From an uncultured Muribaculaceae bacterium (GTDB lineage Bacteria > Bacteroidota > Bacteroidia > Bacteroidales > Muribaculaceae), in assembly GCA_910578035.1 (NCBI GenBank), contig CAJTOB010000024.1, positions 1 to 43,627 on the forward strand: 43,627 bases of DNA. Direction: 5' to 3'. The notes under the pieces are model-generated. The model saw only the letters and a list, made by a program, of their open reading frames with translations, was not told the origin of the DNA and made no database searches. How positions within the stretch are numbered: the first letter of the stretch is position 1; the number at the start of each line of letters is the position of its first letter. Both the position numbers and the translations under genes were made by a program. Shown here piece by piece: positions 8,620 to 16,592 of the stretch.

Positions 8620-9283
8620 CTTCGTTCACAATTTCGCCGTCGACAATGCGGATTATGCGGTTGGTGGCGGCTCCGACACCGGGGTCGTGCGTTACGATGA
8701 CTATGGTCATTCCCTCGGCGTTGAGCTGACGGAAGACCTCCATCACCTCTTTCGATGTGTGGCTGTCGAGGGCGCCGGTGGGCTCGTCGGCGAGGATAAT
8801 GGCGGGATTTGTCACCAGGGCGCGGGCTATTGCCACACGCTGTTTCTGACCGCCTGAGAGTTCGCCGGGCAGATGGTGGGCGCGGTCGGCCAGACCCATG
8901 CGCTCGAGCTGCTCCATGGCGAGGGCGTTGCGGCGGCGGCGCCCTATGCCCTGATAGAAGAGCGGCAGGGCCACGTTCTCGAGCGCGTTCTTGTAGTTGA
9001 TGAGGTTGAACGACTGGAATACGAAGCCTATCTTTCGGTTGCGGATTTCGGCGGCACGGTTCTCGCTGAGGTTGCGGATTTCGAGGCCGTCGAGCACATA
9101 GTCGCCGCTGTCGTAGCTGTCGAGAATGCCCAGTATGTTGAGCAGCGTGGATTTGCCGCTGCCCGAGGCTCCCATAATCGACACCAGCTCGCCCCGCTCT
9201 ATCTCGAGGTTTATATCCTTGAGAACATGAAGCGGCACAATGCCCGGATAGGTCTTGTTGACGTCGTGTAGTGAAATAATCAT
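8612..9283 (-). CDS. ABC transporter ATP-binding protein, MacB/LolD class
   Basis: A 223-residue stand-alone ATPase, the first gene of the exporter operon. All nucleotide-binding motifs are visible: Walker A GASGSGKSTLLN (about 38-49), Q-loop FVFQSFNLI, signature LSGGQKQRVAIARAL, Walker B IILADEPTGALD and the switch His in VIVTHD. Length and motif spelling (DEPTGALDSHTSKEVME) are those of the MacB/LolD/FtsE group, which powers FtsX-like permeases without substrate passing the membrane channel itself. It is expected to dock on the coupling helices of both downstream permeases. Confidence 0.95.
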   Translation of the reverse strand: MIISLHDVNKTYPGIVPLHVLKDINLEIERGELVSIMGASGSGKSTLLNILGILDSYDSGDYVLDGLEIRNLSENRAAEIRNRKIGFVFQSFNLINYKNALENVALPLFYQGIGRRRRNALAMEQLERMGLADRAHHLPGELSGGQKQRVAIARALVTNPAIILADEPTGALDSHTSKEVMEVFRQLNAEGMTIVIVTHDPGVGAATNRIIRIVDGEIVNEDA

Positions 9284-9422
9284 GCGTCTATAGATAGTAG
9301 ATTAAACGAAGTGTATCGGTTAGTTTTGGACATGAGACGCATTTAACCCGCGTTAACTTACACTTCCCCCTTATTTTTTTGAAAAAATTTGAAAAAAATT
9401 TAACTCGATGCCGAAAAAAGCC
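9284..9422. other. Divergent intergenic region, AT-rich
   Basis: About 140 bp between the exporter operon (-) and the acetyltransferase gene (+). It contains an A/T-rich stretch with repeated GAAAAAAATTT-like blocks (about 9378-9402). No convincing minus-strand TAnnTTTG box was found, so the exporter promoter is not located. Confidence 0.4.
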
Positions 9423-9436
9423 ATTGCCGGCAATGG
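9421..9436. promoter_or_regulatory. 16-bp perfect palindrome, possible operator
   Basis: CCATTGCCGGCAATGG reads the same on both strands and covers the -33 element (ATTG, 9423-9426) of the acetyltransferase promoter. A dimeric repressor binding here would block RNA polymerase. Outer bases (AAG on the left, GGGGCTT on the right) could extend it into a hairpin. Confidence 0.4.
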
Positions 9437-9454
9437 GGCTTATTCGTATCTTTG
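9423..9454 (+). promoter_or_regulatory. Promoter of the acetyltransferase gene (leaderless type)
   Basis: The -33 ATTG (9423-9426), a 20-base spacer and the -7 box TATCTTTG (9447-9454) fit the Bacteroides-type consensus. The ATG follows at 9458, three bases after the box, so the transcript probably begins at the start codon. Confidence 0.65.
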
Positions 9455-9457
9455 TGT

Positions 9458-10060
9458 ATGGATTTTGAGACATACAGCGTTGCCGGGCGCGAAATGAGAA
9501 TCCCGGTGCCGCGCAGCTATTCTGACTGCGCCGAGCTGATAAAATCGGATTATTACCGCCATAACGGCCGGCGCCACTCGCTCTTCCGCATATGGCTGGG
9601 GAGTCTGTCGCGCACGAGCATGGGCTTTTCGTTCTGGTTCCGTCTGTCGCAATACAAGGGGCTGCTCTACCCCTTTACCAAGATGATGCTGCACCGCTAC
9701 AAGCGCTTCGGCCTTCTGATACCGGCGCGCACGCGCATAGGCTACGGCTTCTATATACAGCACTGCTGCGGCACTGTGATAGGAGGGTCGGCAGTGATAG
9801 GCAATAATGTGAATATCGGGCAGTTTACCACGATAGGCTCCAATGTACCCGAGGGCGCCGCCATCGTCGGCGACGGCGTGTACATAGGCCCCGGCACGAG
9901 CATTGTCGACAATATCGAAATCGGCCCGGGCGCGTGCATCGGCGCAGGCGCGGTGGTGACAAAGAACGTAGCTCCCGACACGACAGTGGCAGGCGTTCCG
10001 GCACGCCCGATCGCAGCCCCGCCCCACCCCGAATACATCAAAAACCCCTGGCCATTTTGA
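9458..10060 (+). CDS. Serine O-acetyltransferase-like hexapeptide acyltransferase
   Basis: A 200-residue protein with a short helical N-terminal part and a left-handed beta-helix from about residue 95. The helix shows the hexapeptide rhythm (IGGSAVIGNNVNIGQFTTIG, VYIGPGTSIVDNIEIG) and ends with the AGVPARPI cap common to CysE- and WcaB-like enzymes. It should use acetyl-CoA. The N-terminal part is shorter than in classical CysE and no cysteine-synthesis gene is nearby. Either serine acetylation or acetylation of a surface sugar is therefore possible; EPS-type serine acetyltransferases look like this. The ATG at 9458 was chosen over an upstream TTG (9452) that lies inside the -7 box. Confidence 0.8.
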   Translation: MDFETYSVAGREMRIPVPRSYSDCAELIKSDYYRHNGRRHSLFRIWLGSLSRTSMGFSFWFRLSQYKGLLYPFTKMMLHRYKRFGLLIPARTRIGYGFYIQHCCGTVIGGSAVIGNNVNIGQFTTIGSNVPEGAAIVGDGVYIGPGTSIVDNIEIGPGACIGAGAVVTKNVAPDTTVAGVPARPIAAPPHPEYIKNPWPF

Positions 10061-10147
10061 ATTAATGAAGAATTAATAATTAAGAATTGAGAATGAGTAG
10101 CAGGCTAATCAAACCTAACGCTTCTATTATTAATTATTAATTCTAAA
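10061..10147. repeat. Heptamer array, period 7, AT-rich, two arms
   Basis: It begins at the acetyltransferase stop codon. The left arm has units of NNNGAAT/NNATAAT type (GAAGAAT, TAATAAT, TAAGAAT, TGAGAAT). A central non-repeat of about 30 bases follows, then a right arm of NNNNATT units (TTCTATT, ATTAATT, ATTAATT, CTAAATT, ATTCATT) that reaches the bcp stop. The arms are largely complementary. It separates two convergent genes. Confidence 0.7.
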
Positions 10148-10606
10148 TTATTCATTATTAATTAACTTCATAATTTGGGCGGCGGCGTTTTTGGTGTCTA
10201 CTTTTTTGATTATGCGGGTTATGCGGTGGTCGGCATCGGTGATGAATGTGGTGCGGACGGTGCCCATATACTCGCGGCCGGCCATTTTCTTTTTCTGCCA
10301 TACGCCGAAGGCCTGGTTGACTTCTGTTGTGGGGTCGCTCAGGAGCAGGAATGGCAGTTCGTATTTCTGCGCGAAACGCACGTGGCTTGCGGCAGAGTCT
10401 TTGCTTATTCCTATCACGGTGTAGCCGAGCGCGGTGAGCTCGCTGTAGCCGTCGCGTATGGAGCAGGCCTCGGCGGTGCAGCCGGGGGTGTTGTCTTTGG
10501 GGTAGAAGTAGATGATGAGGGGTTTTCCGGCAAAGTCGGAGGCCTTCACTTCGCGGCCTTCGGCATCGAGGCCGAGTATTTCGGGTATTTTATCTCCTGT
10601 TTCCAT
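10148..10606 (-). CDS. bcp: Peroxiredoxin of the Bcp/PrxQ type
   Basis: A 152-residue thiol peroxidase that reduces hydrogen and organic peroxides. The motif YFYPKDNTPGCTAEAC carries the peroxidatic Cys43 and a second Cys48, the PrxQ pattern of an intramolecular disulfide within helix alpha-2. The conserved Arg lies in GTVRTTFI. Length is normal. It follows the gldE-like gene by 3 bp on the same strand and is the last gene of the coaX cluster; the functional link to envelope genes is unclear and may only be shared transcription. Confidence 0.95.
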   Translation of the reverse strand: METGDKIPEILGLDAEGREVKASDFAGKPLIIYFYPKDNTPGCTAEACSIRDGYSELTALGYTVIGISKDSAASHVRFAQKYELPFLLLSDPTTEVNQAFGVWQKKKMAGREYMGTVRTTFITDADHRITRIIKKVDTKNAAAQIMKLINNE

Positions 10607-10609
10607 AAT

Positions 10610-11896
10610 TTATGCTTCCTGCGGCCCGACGTCGCTGAGACGGATAAGGTCTATGCGGGCGGCCGATTTTTTAACTATATCGAGGCGGTACCGGCCTATG
10701 ATGACGGTGGCGTCCTGCTCGGGAATTGTGCCGGTGGTATGGAGCACCAGGCCTGCGATGGTCTGGTAGCTGTCGTCTTCGGGAATATCGAGGTGGAAGC
10801 GCTCGTTGAGCTCTGCAATCTCGCAGCGGCCTGAGAACTCGTATATTCCGGGCTCGATTTCGCGGGCGGTGTACTTGGCGGTATCGTGCTCGTCTTCGAT
10901 GTTGCCGCAAATCTCCTCCATGAGGTCTTCGAGGGTGAGCATGCCGGCCGTTCCGCCGAATTCATCTACAACAACGGCAATAGAGCGCTTCTGCTGCAGG
11001 AGGCGGCGCATCATAGTGTTTGCCATAAGGTTTTCGGGCGCGAAAAGGACCGGCTTGATGTGCTCTTTCCAGTTCTTGGCGGGGTCGAAGAGCTCGCTTA
11101 CGTGGATATATCCTTCGATGCTGTCGATATCCTCGCGGTAGACAAGGATTTTTGAACGCCCGGTGCGTGTGAACATTTCAGAGAGCTCCTCGCGCGATAT
11201 GGTGTCGATATTTACGGCCACGATTTCGTTGCGGGGCGTCATGCAGTCGCGCACGTGGGTCGACGAGAAGTCGAGGGCGTTGCGGAAAATCTTGACTTCG
11301 TTTTCTACGGTCTGCTTCTGTTCCTCGAGGTCGTCGATAGACTCCTCGATATAGTCGTTGAGGTCGCCTATAGAAATGAGGTGCAGGCGTTTGGCCGTAT
11401 CCTTGACACCGACCAGACGCATCAGCGCCCTCGACAGCCATGCAGTAAAGACCGATACGGGATATAGTATGATATAGAATATCCAGATAGGCAGCGCAAA
11501 GATTTTGAGGGAGTTATTGGGGTTGATGCCAAAGATTGTCTTCGGCAGAAACTCGCCGGTGAGAAGTATCACAGCCGTTGAAATGAGTGTCTGGCAGACG
11601 AGTACGAAAATTTCGTTTGTCGAAATCCTCTCGAGGAAGGGCTCGATAAACATTGCGGCTCCCATGCCGTAGACGACGAGCATCACATTGTTTCCGACCA
11701 GAATGGTTGAAATAAACAGCTCCGAGCGGGAGTAGAAGAGATTTATGATTTTGGAGATGAGGCCTCCGCGCTTTACGTCGAGCTCCACTCTGACGCGGTC
11801 GGAAGTTACATATGCCATTTCACAGCCCGAGAACAGAGCCGAGAACAGCAGCGATACGAGAGTTATAGCAATCCAGATGACTTGCTCGGATTCCAT
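10610..11896 (-). CDS. gldE: CNNM/CBS transporter-like membrane protein, GldE type
   Basis: A 428-residue membrane protein. It has an N-terminal CNNM (DUF21) domain with helices near 8-25, 62-80, 95-115 and 130-155, then two CBS domains (about 205-325; DCMTPRNEIVAV, SIAVVVDEFGGTAGMLTLEDL) and a C-terminal CorC_HlyC domain (about 340-420). Members are proposed Mg2+/Co2+ transporters or are annotated as hemolysins. In gliding Bacteroidota, GldE supports GldJ stability, but no other gliding gene is in view. The conserved cluster with lptC and coaX fits GldE-type proteins of non-gliding Bacteroidales. The gene symbol follows family annotation rather than demonstrated gliding. Confidence 0.85.
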   Translation of the reverse strand: MESEQVIWIAITLVSLLFSALFSGCEMAYVTSDRVRVELDVKRGGLISKIINLFYSRSELFISTILVGNNVMLVVYGMGAAMFIEPFLERISTNEIFVLVCQTLISTAVILLTGEFLPKTIFGINPNNSLKIFALPIWIFYIILYPVSVFTAWLSRALMRLVGVKDTAKRLHLISIGDLNDYIEESIDDLEEQKQTVENEVKIFRNALDFSSTHVRDCMTPRNEIVAVNIDTISREELSEMFTRTGRSKILVYREDIDSIEGYIHVSELFDPAKNWKEHIKPVLFAPENLMANTMMRRLLQQKRSIAVVVDEFGGTAGMLTLEDLMEEICGNIEDEHDTAKYTAREIEPGIYEFSGRCEIAELNERFHLDIPEDDSYQTIAGLVLHTTGTIPEQDATVIIGRYRLDIVKKSAARIDLIRLSDVGPQEA

Positions 11897-11898
11897 GA

Positions 11899-12684
11899 TT
11901 ATAGTGCTTTACGTTTTACAGGCTTAATAACTTGACGCTCGGCCGGTTCTGTTTTGTCGATTTTTAAGAGTTCCGCTTCCGGCACAAGGCGCGCATCGTC
12001 TGCCGATGGCTTCGGTGCGGTGCTGGCGGCGTTCGACCGGCGCGCAGGCGGGGCAGTCCTGGCCGAGTCAGGGGCGGCGGCCGCTGCAGTGTCGGCGGCT
12101 GCCTTGCGGCCGGGCATGCTGTTTGTGGGGAGAATGGCGGTAGGCTTGCGGACGGTGTACCAGAGCATATTCTGGTCTGATTCGAAGCCGTAGCCCTCGA
12201 TGGTGCGGTCGGAGCGGACGATGTGTATGAAAGAGTCGGTATACATCTTCCTCTTGGTCTGGTCCCAGAACAGCTGCTGGGTGAGGAAGCTATCGCGCAG
12301 GGTGTTTACCATCACCACATTTCCGTCGAGCTGCCATATACGTTTGCGCGAGAGATACACGGCAGAGTCGCATACGACGTTCGACTCGGGGTTCATGTCG
12401 TGGTCGTACTGCTCCAGTTCTATACCCTCGGGAAAGCGCCAGAATGGCTCTTCGGCGTCCTCGAACATCTGCCACAGCGGCGTGACAACCTTGTATCGCG
12501 TATATCCGCTGTCGCTGATGAGTGTGGTGACGTCGGCTGTCGCCATTGTCGGCGTAAGGTCTCCGCCCAGAGTATTAGGCACATAATGCTGTTTTTCGGG
12601 CGTGCAGGCCGAAAAAAGCCAGGCGACGGCACCGAGGAGAGCCGCCGCCGCAGGCAATGCGCGCATTGTGCTGCCTGAAGACAT
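11899..12684 (-). CDS. lptC: LptC-like lipoprotein with a long C-terminal tail
   Basis: A 261-residue probable lipoprotein (LLGAVAWLFSAC, lipobox Cys near residue 27) resembling LptC, the periplasmic partner that takes LPS from LptBFG to LptA. LptC features are the YTRYKVVTPLWQMFEDAEEP segment, the FPEGIELEQYD strand and the DGNVVMVN repeat of the jellyroll. After about residue 185 comes an Ala/Pro-rich low-complexity tail ending in a basic stretch (VIKPVKRKAL), which bacterial LptC does not need and which may be a flexible linker. The start at 12684 overlaps the preceding stop by one base (TGATG), supporting coupling and the choice of this ATG over one at 12711. Confidence 0.78.
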   Translation of the reverse strand: MSSGSTMRALPAAAALLGAVAWLFSACTPEKQHYVPNTLGGDLTPTMATADVTTLISDSGYTRYKVVTPLWQMFEDAEEPFWRFPEGIELEQYDHDMNPESNVVCDSAVYLSRKRIWQLDGNVVMVNTLRDSFLTQQLFWDQTKRKMYTDSFIHIVRSDRTIEGYGFESDQNMLWYTVRKPTAILPTNSMPGRKAAADTAAAAAPDSARTAPPARRSNAASTAPKPSADDARLVPEAELLKIDKTEPAERQVIKPVKRKAL

Positions 12685-13937
12685 CAGTCGATTTTGCTTT
12701 GACCGAACCACATCTCGTTGAAGTTGATTCCGAGAGTGATGTTAAAATAATTCTCTTTGATGAGAGGATTGGGATTGGCCTGACGGTGCTTCCACTCGAA
12801 GCCGAGGCTTACGATGCTCTTGAAGGTCGGCACGGGGAAACCGAAACCGCATGTGACGCCATATTCGCGCAGGCGGTTGTCGCGTATCATCAGATAGTCG
12901 TTATTGTAGTAAAGGCCGGCGCGATACTGTATGCGGCTGAAATAGCTGCCGCGCACATTGGGCGTGAGCTGCATGCCGAGCGCGTATTTGCTTCTGTCGG
13001 CAAACTGGTTCATTACGTTCTCGCCTTCGAAGCCTCTGAACTTAGCCTTGCTCCAGGGCTGGTATGTGTAGTCGAACTCCACCAGGAGGCGGCGGTCGAG
13101 CTGATAGCAGATGCCTGCGCCCCAGGTTTCGGGCAGCGAATAGTTGTTTTTAAGCTTGTGCTCGTCGGTGATGCTCGGCTCGGTGTCGGCCTGGGTATCG
13201 TAGTAGATGAGGCGGGCATGGCCGAGGAGTGTCTTTTCGGGGCTGTAAGTGAGGCCGAGTGTTATACGGTCGGTGCCGCGCACGGGCAGCGAATATTGCG
13301 CGCCGAAGTTGAGGTGATAGTCGCGCACTTCAAACTGCTTCTGGTAGAGGGTGCTGTATGAGCCTTCTGTCGCGAGGGCGTATGTGTCGTTCAGTATTGT
13401 GCCGAACAGATATGAGATATTGGCACCGATAGAGAAGCCCTTGAAAGGCCGTCCGGCCACACCGAGGTAGAGCTCGTTGAGGCTGCCGGAACCCTGGCGG
13501 GAGTCGATACCGTTTTCAATCTCGCTGCCGAATGAGTATCCGACCGAAGAGAATGGCACCACGCCTACCGACGCACCCATATAGCGCCCGAGGGGGAACT
13601 GCATTGTGGCATAGTCGAGGCCGCCGCCGAAGTTAGTGTCCTTGTGCACTGTGCCGTCGATATTCTCTGTCTGCCAGAGGGCTGTGACGTCAACACCCAT
13701 ATCGAAAAGGAAAGTGAGGGTATCGATTGCGGCATATGAGGCGGGGTTCATCACGTTGATCTGACGGCCCGAGTTCATGGCATAGCCAACGCCGCCCATG
13801 GCGCGCTGTGCGGAAGTGGCGTGGTCGCTGAGGATGCCGTATCCGAAGCTCGAATAAGGGGTCATGACACCGTTCTGGGCGCTTGCCGCCGATGCAAGAA
13901 GGAGTGCGAAAGCTGCTATTATCTTAGCGATTTTCAT
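12684..13937 (-). CDS. Outer-membrane beta-barrel protein of the coaX-lptC cluster
   Basis: 417 residues with a clear signal peptide (MKIAKIIAAFALLLASAASA, cleaved before QNGVMTPYS). Alternating hydrophobic strands follow to a C-terminal aromatic-rich strand (FNITLGINFNEMWFG). The N-terminal segment (SSFGYGILSDHATSAQRAMG, NVMNPASYAA) resembles the FadL/OmpP1-like and PorV-like proteins common in Bacteroidota. Its position between coaX and lptC suggests an envelope role, but no substrate or partner can be read from sequence. It overlaps coaX by 14 bp and lptC by 1 bp. Confidence 0.75.
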   Translation of the reverse strand: MKIAKIIAAFALLLASAASAQNGVMTPYSSFGYGILSDHATSAQRAMGGVGYAMNSGRQINVMNPASYAAIDTLTFLFDMGVDVTALWQTENIDGTVHKDTNFGGGLDYATMQFPLGRYMGASVGVVPFSSVGYSFGSEIENGIDSRQGSGSLNELYLGVAGRPFKGFSIGANISYLFGTILNDTYALATEGSYSTLYQKQFEVRDYHLNFGAQYSLPVRGTDRITLGLTYSPEKTLLGHARLIYYDTQADTEPSITDEHKLKNNYSLPETWGAGICYQLDRRLLVEFDYTYQPWSKAKFRGFEGENVMNQFADRSKYALGMQLTPNVRGSYFSRIQYRAGLYYNNDYLMIRDNRLREYGVTCGFGFPVPTFKSIVSLGFEWKHRQANPNPLIKENYFNITLGINFNEMWFGQSKID

Positions 13938-14676
13938 TGTAGTTTATGATGCTGTTTAGACCTCTGAGCACAAGGTGCGGGTCGTGGATATGCGTGAATG
14001 TGACAAGATTGTTCTTGATGAGATACTCGGAGCCTCCGCCGGTGAGAACTGTGGCGCAGCCCTGCGGGGCGTGCGAGCGGTAGAACTCGAGCTCGGCTAT
14101 CATGCCGAAGACGGCGCCATTGAGAAGGGCCGATGCGGTAGAGCGGCCCCACAGACAGTCGGGCACGAGGTCGGGAGATACTTCGGGGAGGGCCGAGGTA
14201 TGCTCGTGGAGCGAGCGCAGGCGCAATGGCACGCCGGGCGATATGTTTCCGCCTCGGTAGACGGGTCCGTCGGCCGTAGCCTCGAGGAGGTCGAAGGTGG
14301 CTGCCGTGCCGAGGTCTGCCACGAGGGCGCCGCAGCCGTCGACAAGTTCGAGAGCGCCGGCAAGAGCGGCTATGCGGTCGGCTCCAAGGGTTTCGGGGGT
14401 GCCGTATGCATTGACAAAGGGGAGGGCGATATCGCTCTTCACATCGTAGACCCTGCACCCGAGGGCAGAAAGGACCTCGAGGTCGGGGCGGCAGGCGTCT
14501 TTCACAACGCTGCTGTAGCCGACAGCCGACAGGCTCGCGGCGCCAAGCGCTTCTACAGCCTCTGACATACATGAATGAGCCGAGAGCGAGACCACCTTTT
14601 CAAGATGCCCGCCATCGCTCCATATCGCGGCCTTGAGGGCTGTGTTGCCGCGGTCTATAGTCAGCCTCTTTGTCAT
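13924..14676 (-). CDS. coaX: Type III pantothenate kinase
   Basis: 250 residues. Phosphorylates pantothenate in the first step of coenzyme A synthesis. The ASKHA-fold phosphate-1 motif reads LTIDRGNTALKAAIW (the conserved DxGNT). GADRIAALAGA is the pantothenate-site GxDR region with the catalytic Asp, VADLGTAATFDL is phosphate-2, and GGNISPGVPLR and VLTGGGSEYL are further conserved blocks. Type III enzymes do not respond to CoA feedback. It is the first gene of the cluster, with a promoter ending 8 bases before its ATG. Confidence 0.96.
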   Translation of the reverse strand: MTKRLTIDRGNTALKAAIWSDGGHLEKVVSLSAHSCMSEAVEALGAASLSAVGYSSVVKDACRPDLEVLSALGCRVYDVKSDIALPFVNAYGTPETLGADRIAALAGALELVDGCGALVADLGTAATFDLLEATADGPVYRGGNISPGVPLRLRSLHEHTSALPEVSPDLVPDCLWGRSTASALLNGAVFGMIAELEFYRSHAPQGCATVLTGGGSEYLIKNNLVTFTHIHDPHLVLRGLNSIINYNENR

Positions 14677-14683
14677 TGCGGGG

Positions 14684-14716
14684 CAAAATTAATATAAAAT
14701 CGGCACTCTACCCAAT
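14684..14716 (-). promoter_or_regulatory. Promoter of the coaX cluster
   Basis: On the minus strand the -7 box is TAATTTTG (14691-14684). An ATTG (14716-14713) lies 21 bases upstream as the -33 element. The ATG is at 14676, so the leader is at most about four bases. Confidence 0.6.
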
Positions 14717-14747
14717 TGCCTCCGCCTTTTATAATAAATTAACTTGG

Positions 14748-15170
14748 TTAACCGCGTGCTTTGAATGCCAGGGCATAGGCGCGCATCTGGCGAATCATGA
14801 CCACGAGGCCGTTGCTGCGCGTTGGCGAGAGGTGTTCGGCCAGGCCGATGCGCTCGATAAAGCTGAGGTCGTCGGCGAGTATTTCGTCGGGAGTATGGCC
14901 GGAGAGGACGTCGATTAGCATCGATATGATGCCTTTGACGATGATAGCGTCGGAATCGGCGCGGTATATCACTTTTCCGTCGGCTGTCTTCTCGGCGTCG
15001 AGCCATACGCGGCTCTGGCAGCCCTCGATGAGGCGGTCGGGGGTCTTCAGCGACTCGGGCAGGGGCTCGAGCGCGTTTCCGAGGTCTATGATGTATGCGT
15101 AGCGGTCCATCCAATCGTCGATATCGGCGAACTGGCCTACGAGTTCATCTTCTTTTTCCTTTATAGTCAT
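14748..15170 (-). CDS. sufE: SufE-family cysteine-desulfurase sulfur acceptor
   Basis: 140 residues. Accepts persulfide sulfur from a SufS-type desulfurase for Fe-S cluster assembly. The acceptor Cys51 lies in LIEGCQSRVW, the family hallmark, and 'ISMLIDVLSGHTPDEIL' and LSPTRSNGL are further SufE signatures. Its ATG overlaps the stop of the upstream M28 peptidase gene by 4 bp (ATGA), so the two are co-translated, but no functional link is known. SufS and SufBCD are not in this window. Confidence 0.95.
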   Translation of the reverse strand: MTIKEKEDELVGQFADIDDWMDRYAYIIDLGNALEPLPESLKTPDRLIEGCQSRVWLDAEKTADGKVIYRADSDAIIVKGIISMLIDVLSGHTPDEILADDLSFIERIGLAEHLSPTRSNGLVVMIRQMRAYALAFKARG

Positions 15171-16171
15171 TGGTTTCTTTCTTTATAAACTACATTGAGA
15201 ACGGTCTTTCCTACGGCGTCGAGGGTGCGGCGGTCGATATGGCTCATATCATCGTCGAGAGTATGCCAGCAGGGGTGGAAAGAGCCGGTCTGCTGATGCT
15301 GCGACTCGATGATGTCTGTGGTCGGTATTCCTGCACGGGTGAGGAAGATATGGTCGTCGATTACCGGGGCGCCTTTTTCGCGCACAAAAATATCGGAGAA
15401 GCCCAGACGGTCGGCCTCGCTCCATACCTTTATGGTCGGCACGCGGGCTTCGGCCTGCGAGAAAAGCTCGTAGTGGAACTGTGCGCCGGCAGCCCCGACC
15501 ATATCGAGGAGGATGCCGTATGCAGGGCGGTTGCGAAGGGTGTATGGGGTCATGTGGCTCACCCAGTACTGTGTGCCGAGACACCAGGTGTCGGTGTTGT
15601 CGCTGAAGCCGTCGGACTGGCCGTAGTCTTCGGCGTCGACAAGGAGTATGTCGACACCCACTTCGGGAGCCTTCATGGCAAGATTGCGAGCTATCTCGAG
15701 GAGGACGCCGGTGCCGCTGCCGCCGTCGTTTGCGCCGGGTATAGGCTTGGCGCGGTTTTCGGCAGTCGATTCCTTATCGGCCCAGGGGCGCGTATCCCAG
15801 TGAGCGGCAAGGAGCACACGCTTCGGCGCGGCCATGTTGAAACCTGCAAAGATATTGGATATTGGCAGCCTATCGCCGTTGAATGCCACAACCTCGGCCT
15901 CCTGCACAATGAGAGTGTCGGGGTTGAAGCCTTCGAGGGTGGAGACGAGCCAGTCGCGGCATGCCTTGTGGCCTTGGGAGCCCGGCACACGGGGGCCGAA
16001 GGCGACCTGACGCGCCACATAGGCATATGCGCTGTCGGCATTGAAAGAGCCGATGATTTCGGATTGATGACTACTGCCGGCTGTGGTGCTTTTGTTGGCG
16101 TTGACATTGTTGCCGCATGCCGCACAGCAGCAGAGAACGACACCGAGCAGAAGTGAGACGCTCATTTTCAT
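15167..16171 (-). CDS. M28-family peptidase / glutaminyl cyclase-like lipoprotein
   Basis: 334 residues with a lipoprotein signal (SLLLGVVLCCCAACG). The catalytic domain has the zinc-site blocks AAHWDTRPWAD, IPGANDGGSGTGVLLEIA, LLVDAEDYGQ and VIDDHIFLTRAGIPTTDIIE. Bacteroidota proteins of this size and spelling are M28 peptidases, many of which are glutaminyl-peptide cyclotransferases that form N-terminal pyroglutamate on exported proteins; sequence alone does not separate the two activities. The ATG at 16171 was chosen (an alternative is at 16165) because it fits the signal peptide and a leader of about 20 bases. Confidence 0.88.
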   Translation of the reverse strand: MKMSVSLLLGVVLCCCAACGNNVNANKSTTAGSSHQSEIIGSFNADSAYAYVARQVAFGPRVPGSQGHKACRDWLVSTLEGFNPDTLIVQEAEVVAFNGDRLPISNIFAGFNMAAPKRVLLAAHWDTRPWADKESTAENRAKPIPGANDGGSGTGVLLEIARNLAMKAPEVGVDILLVDAEDYGQSDGFSDNTDTWCLGTQYWVSHMTPYTLRNRPAYGILLDMVGAAGAQFHYELFSQAEARVPTIKVWSEADRLGFSDIFVREKGAPVIDDHIFLTRAGIPTTDIIESQHQQTGSFHPCWHTLDDDMSHIDRRTLDAVGKTVLNVVYKERNQ

Positions 16172-16195
16172 ATAGATGTGTCTATTATTTGACGA

Positions 16196-16226
16196 CAAAG
16201 TTACAAAAACTTTTCAACACGACAAA
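16196..16226 (-). promoter_or_regulatory. Promoter of the M28 peptidase-sufE pair
   Basis: The -7 box is TAACTTTG (16203-16196 on the minus strand) and the -33 TTTG is at 16226-16223, 19 bases apart. The box ends 25 bases upstream of the ATG at 16171. Confidence 0.75.
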
Positions 16227-16230
16227 ATTA

Positions 16231-16497
16231 GGTACGAGGGGCGAGGTACGAGGTACGAGGGAGGGTTTGCAGGAGCGAGGGGCGTTTTGCAGGGGCGAGG
16301 AGCGAGGAGCTTTTTGCAGGGGCGAGGTACGAGGTACGAGGAGTGTTTTCAGAGGTTAGGGAGGCCGCGTACCTCGCTCCTAAAACTCCCCTCGTACCAG
16401 CAAAACGCTCCTCGTACCTCGCCCCTCGTCCCCAAAAAGCCCCTCGCCCCCAAAAAGCCCCTCGTACCTCGCCCCTCGTACCTCGCTCCTCGCATAA
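16231..16497. repeat. Large inverted heptamer array GGNNCGA / TCGNNCC
   Basis: The left arm (16231-about 16345) consists of GGTACGA, GGGGCGA and GGAGCGA heptamers interrupted by TTTTGCA spacers. The right arm (about 16370-16497) holds the complementary TCGTACC, TCGCCCC and TCGCTCC units with CCAAAAAGC spacers. The arms could pair over about 110 bases. The array fills the divergent gap between the M28 peptidase promoter and the pheT promoter. The ORFs across it encode only Arg/Gly or Pro/Ser repeats and are not genes. Confidence 0.85.
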
Positions 16498-16510
16498 AGC
16501 GCCTAATTTT

Positions 16511-16542
16511 TTTGGGGCTTGCGGGGAAAATAGCTAACTTTG
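16511..16542 (+). promoter_or_regulatory. pheT promoter
   Basis: A -33 TTTG (16511-16514), 20-base spacer and -7 TAACTTTG (16535-16542) match the Bacteroides consensus closely. The predicted leader before the ATG at 16593 is about 45 bases. It lies directly outside the heptamer array. Confidence 0.8.
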
Positions 16543-16592
16543 CAGATTGAAAGCGGCTAAGGCTGCCGAACCATATCATTACAACACCTCAA

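Noticed and set aside
16176..16550. A 124-codon Arg/Gly and Pro/Ser-rich ORF
   Set aside because: It is a translation of the GGNNCGA / TCGNNCC heptamer array.
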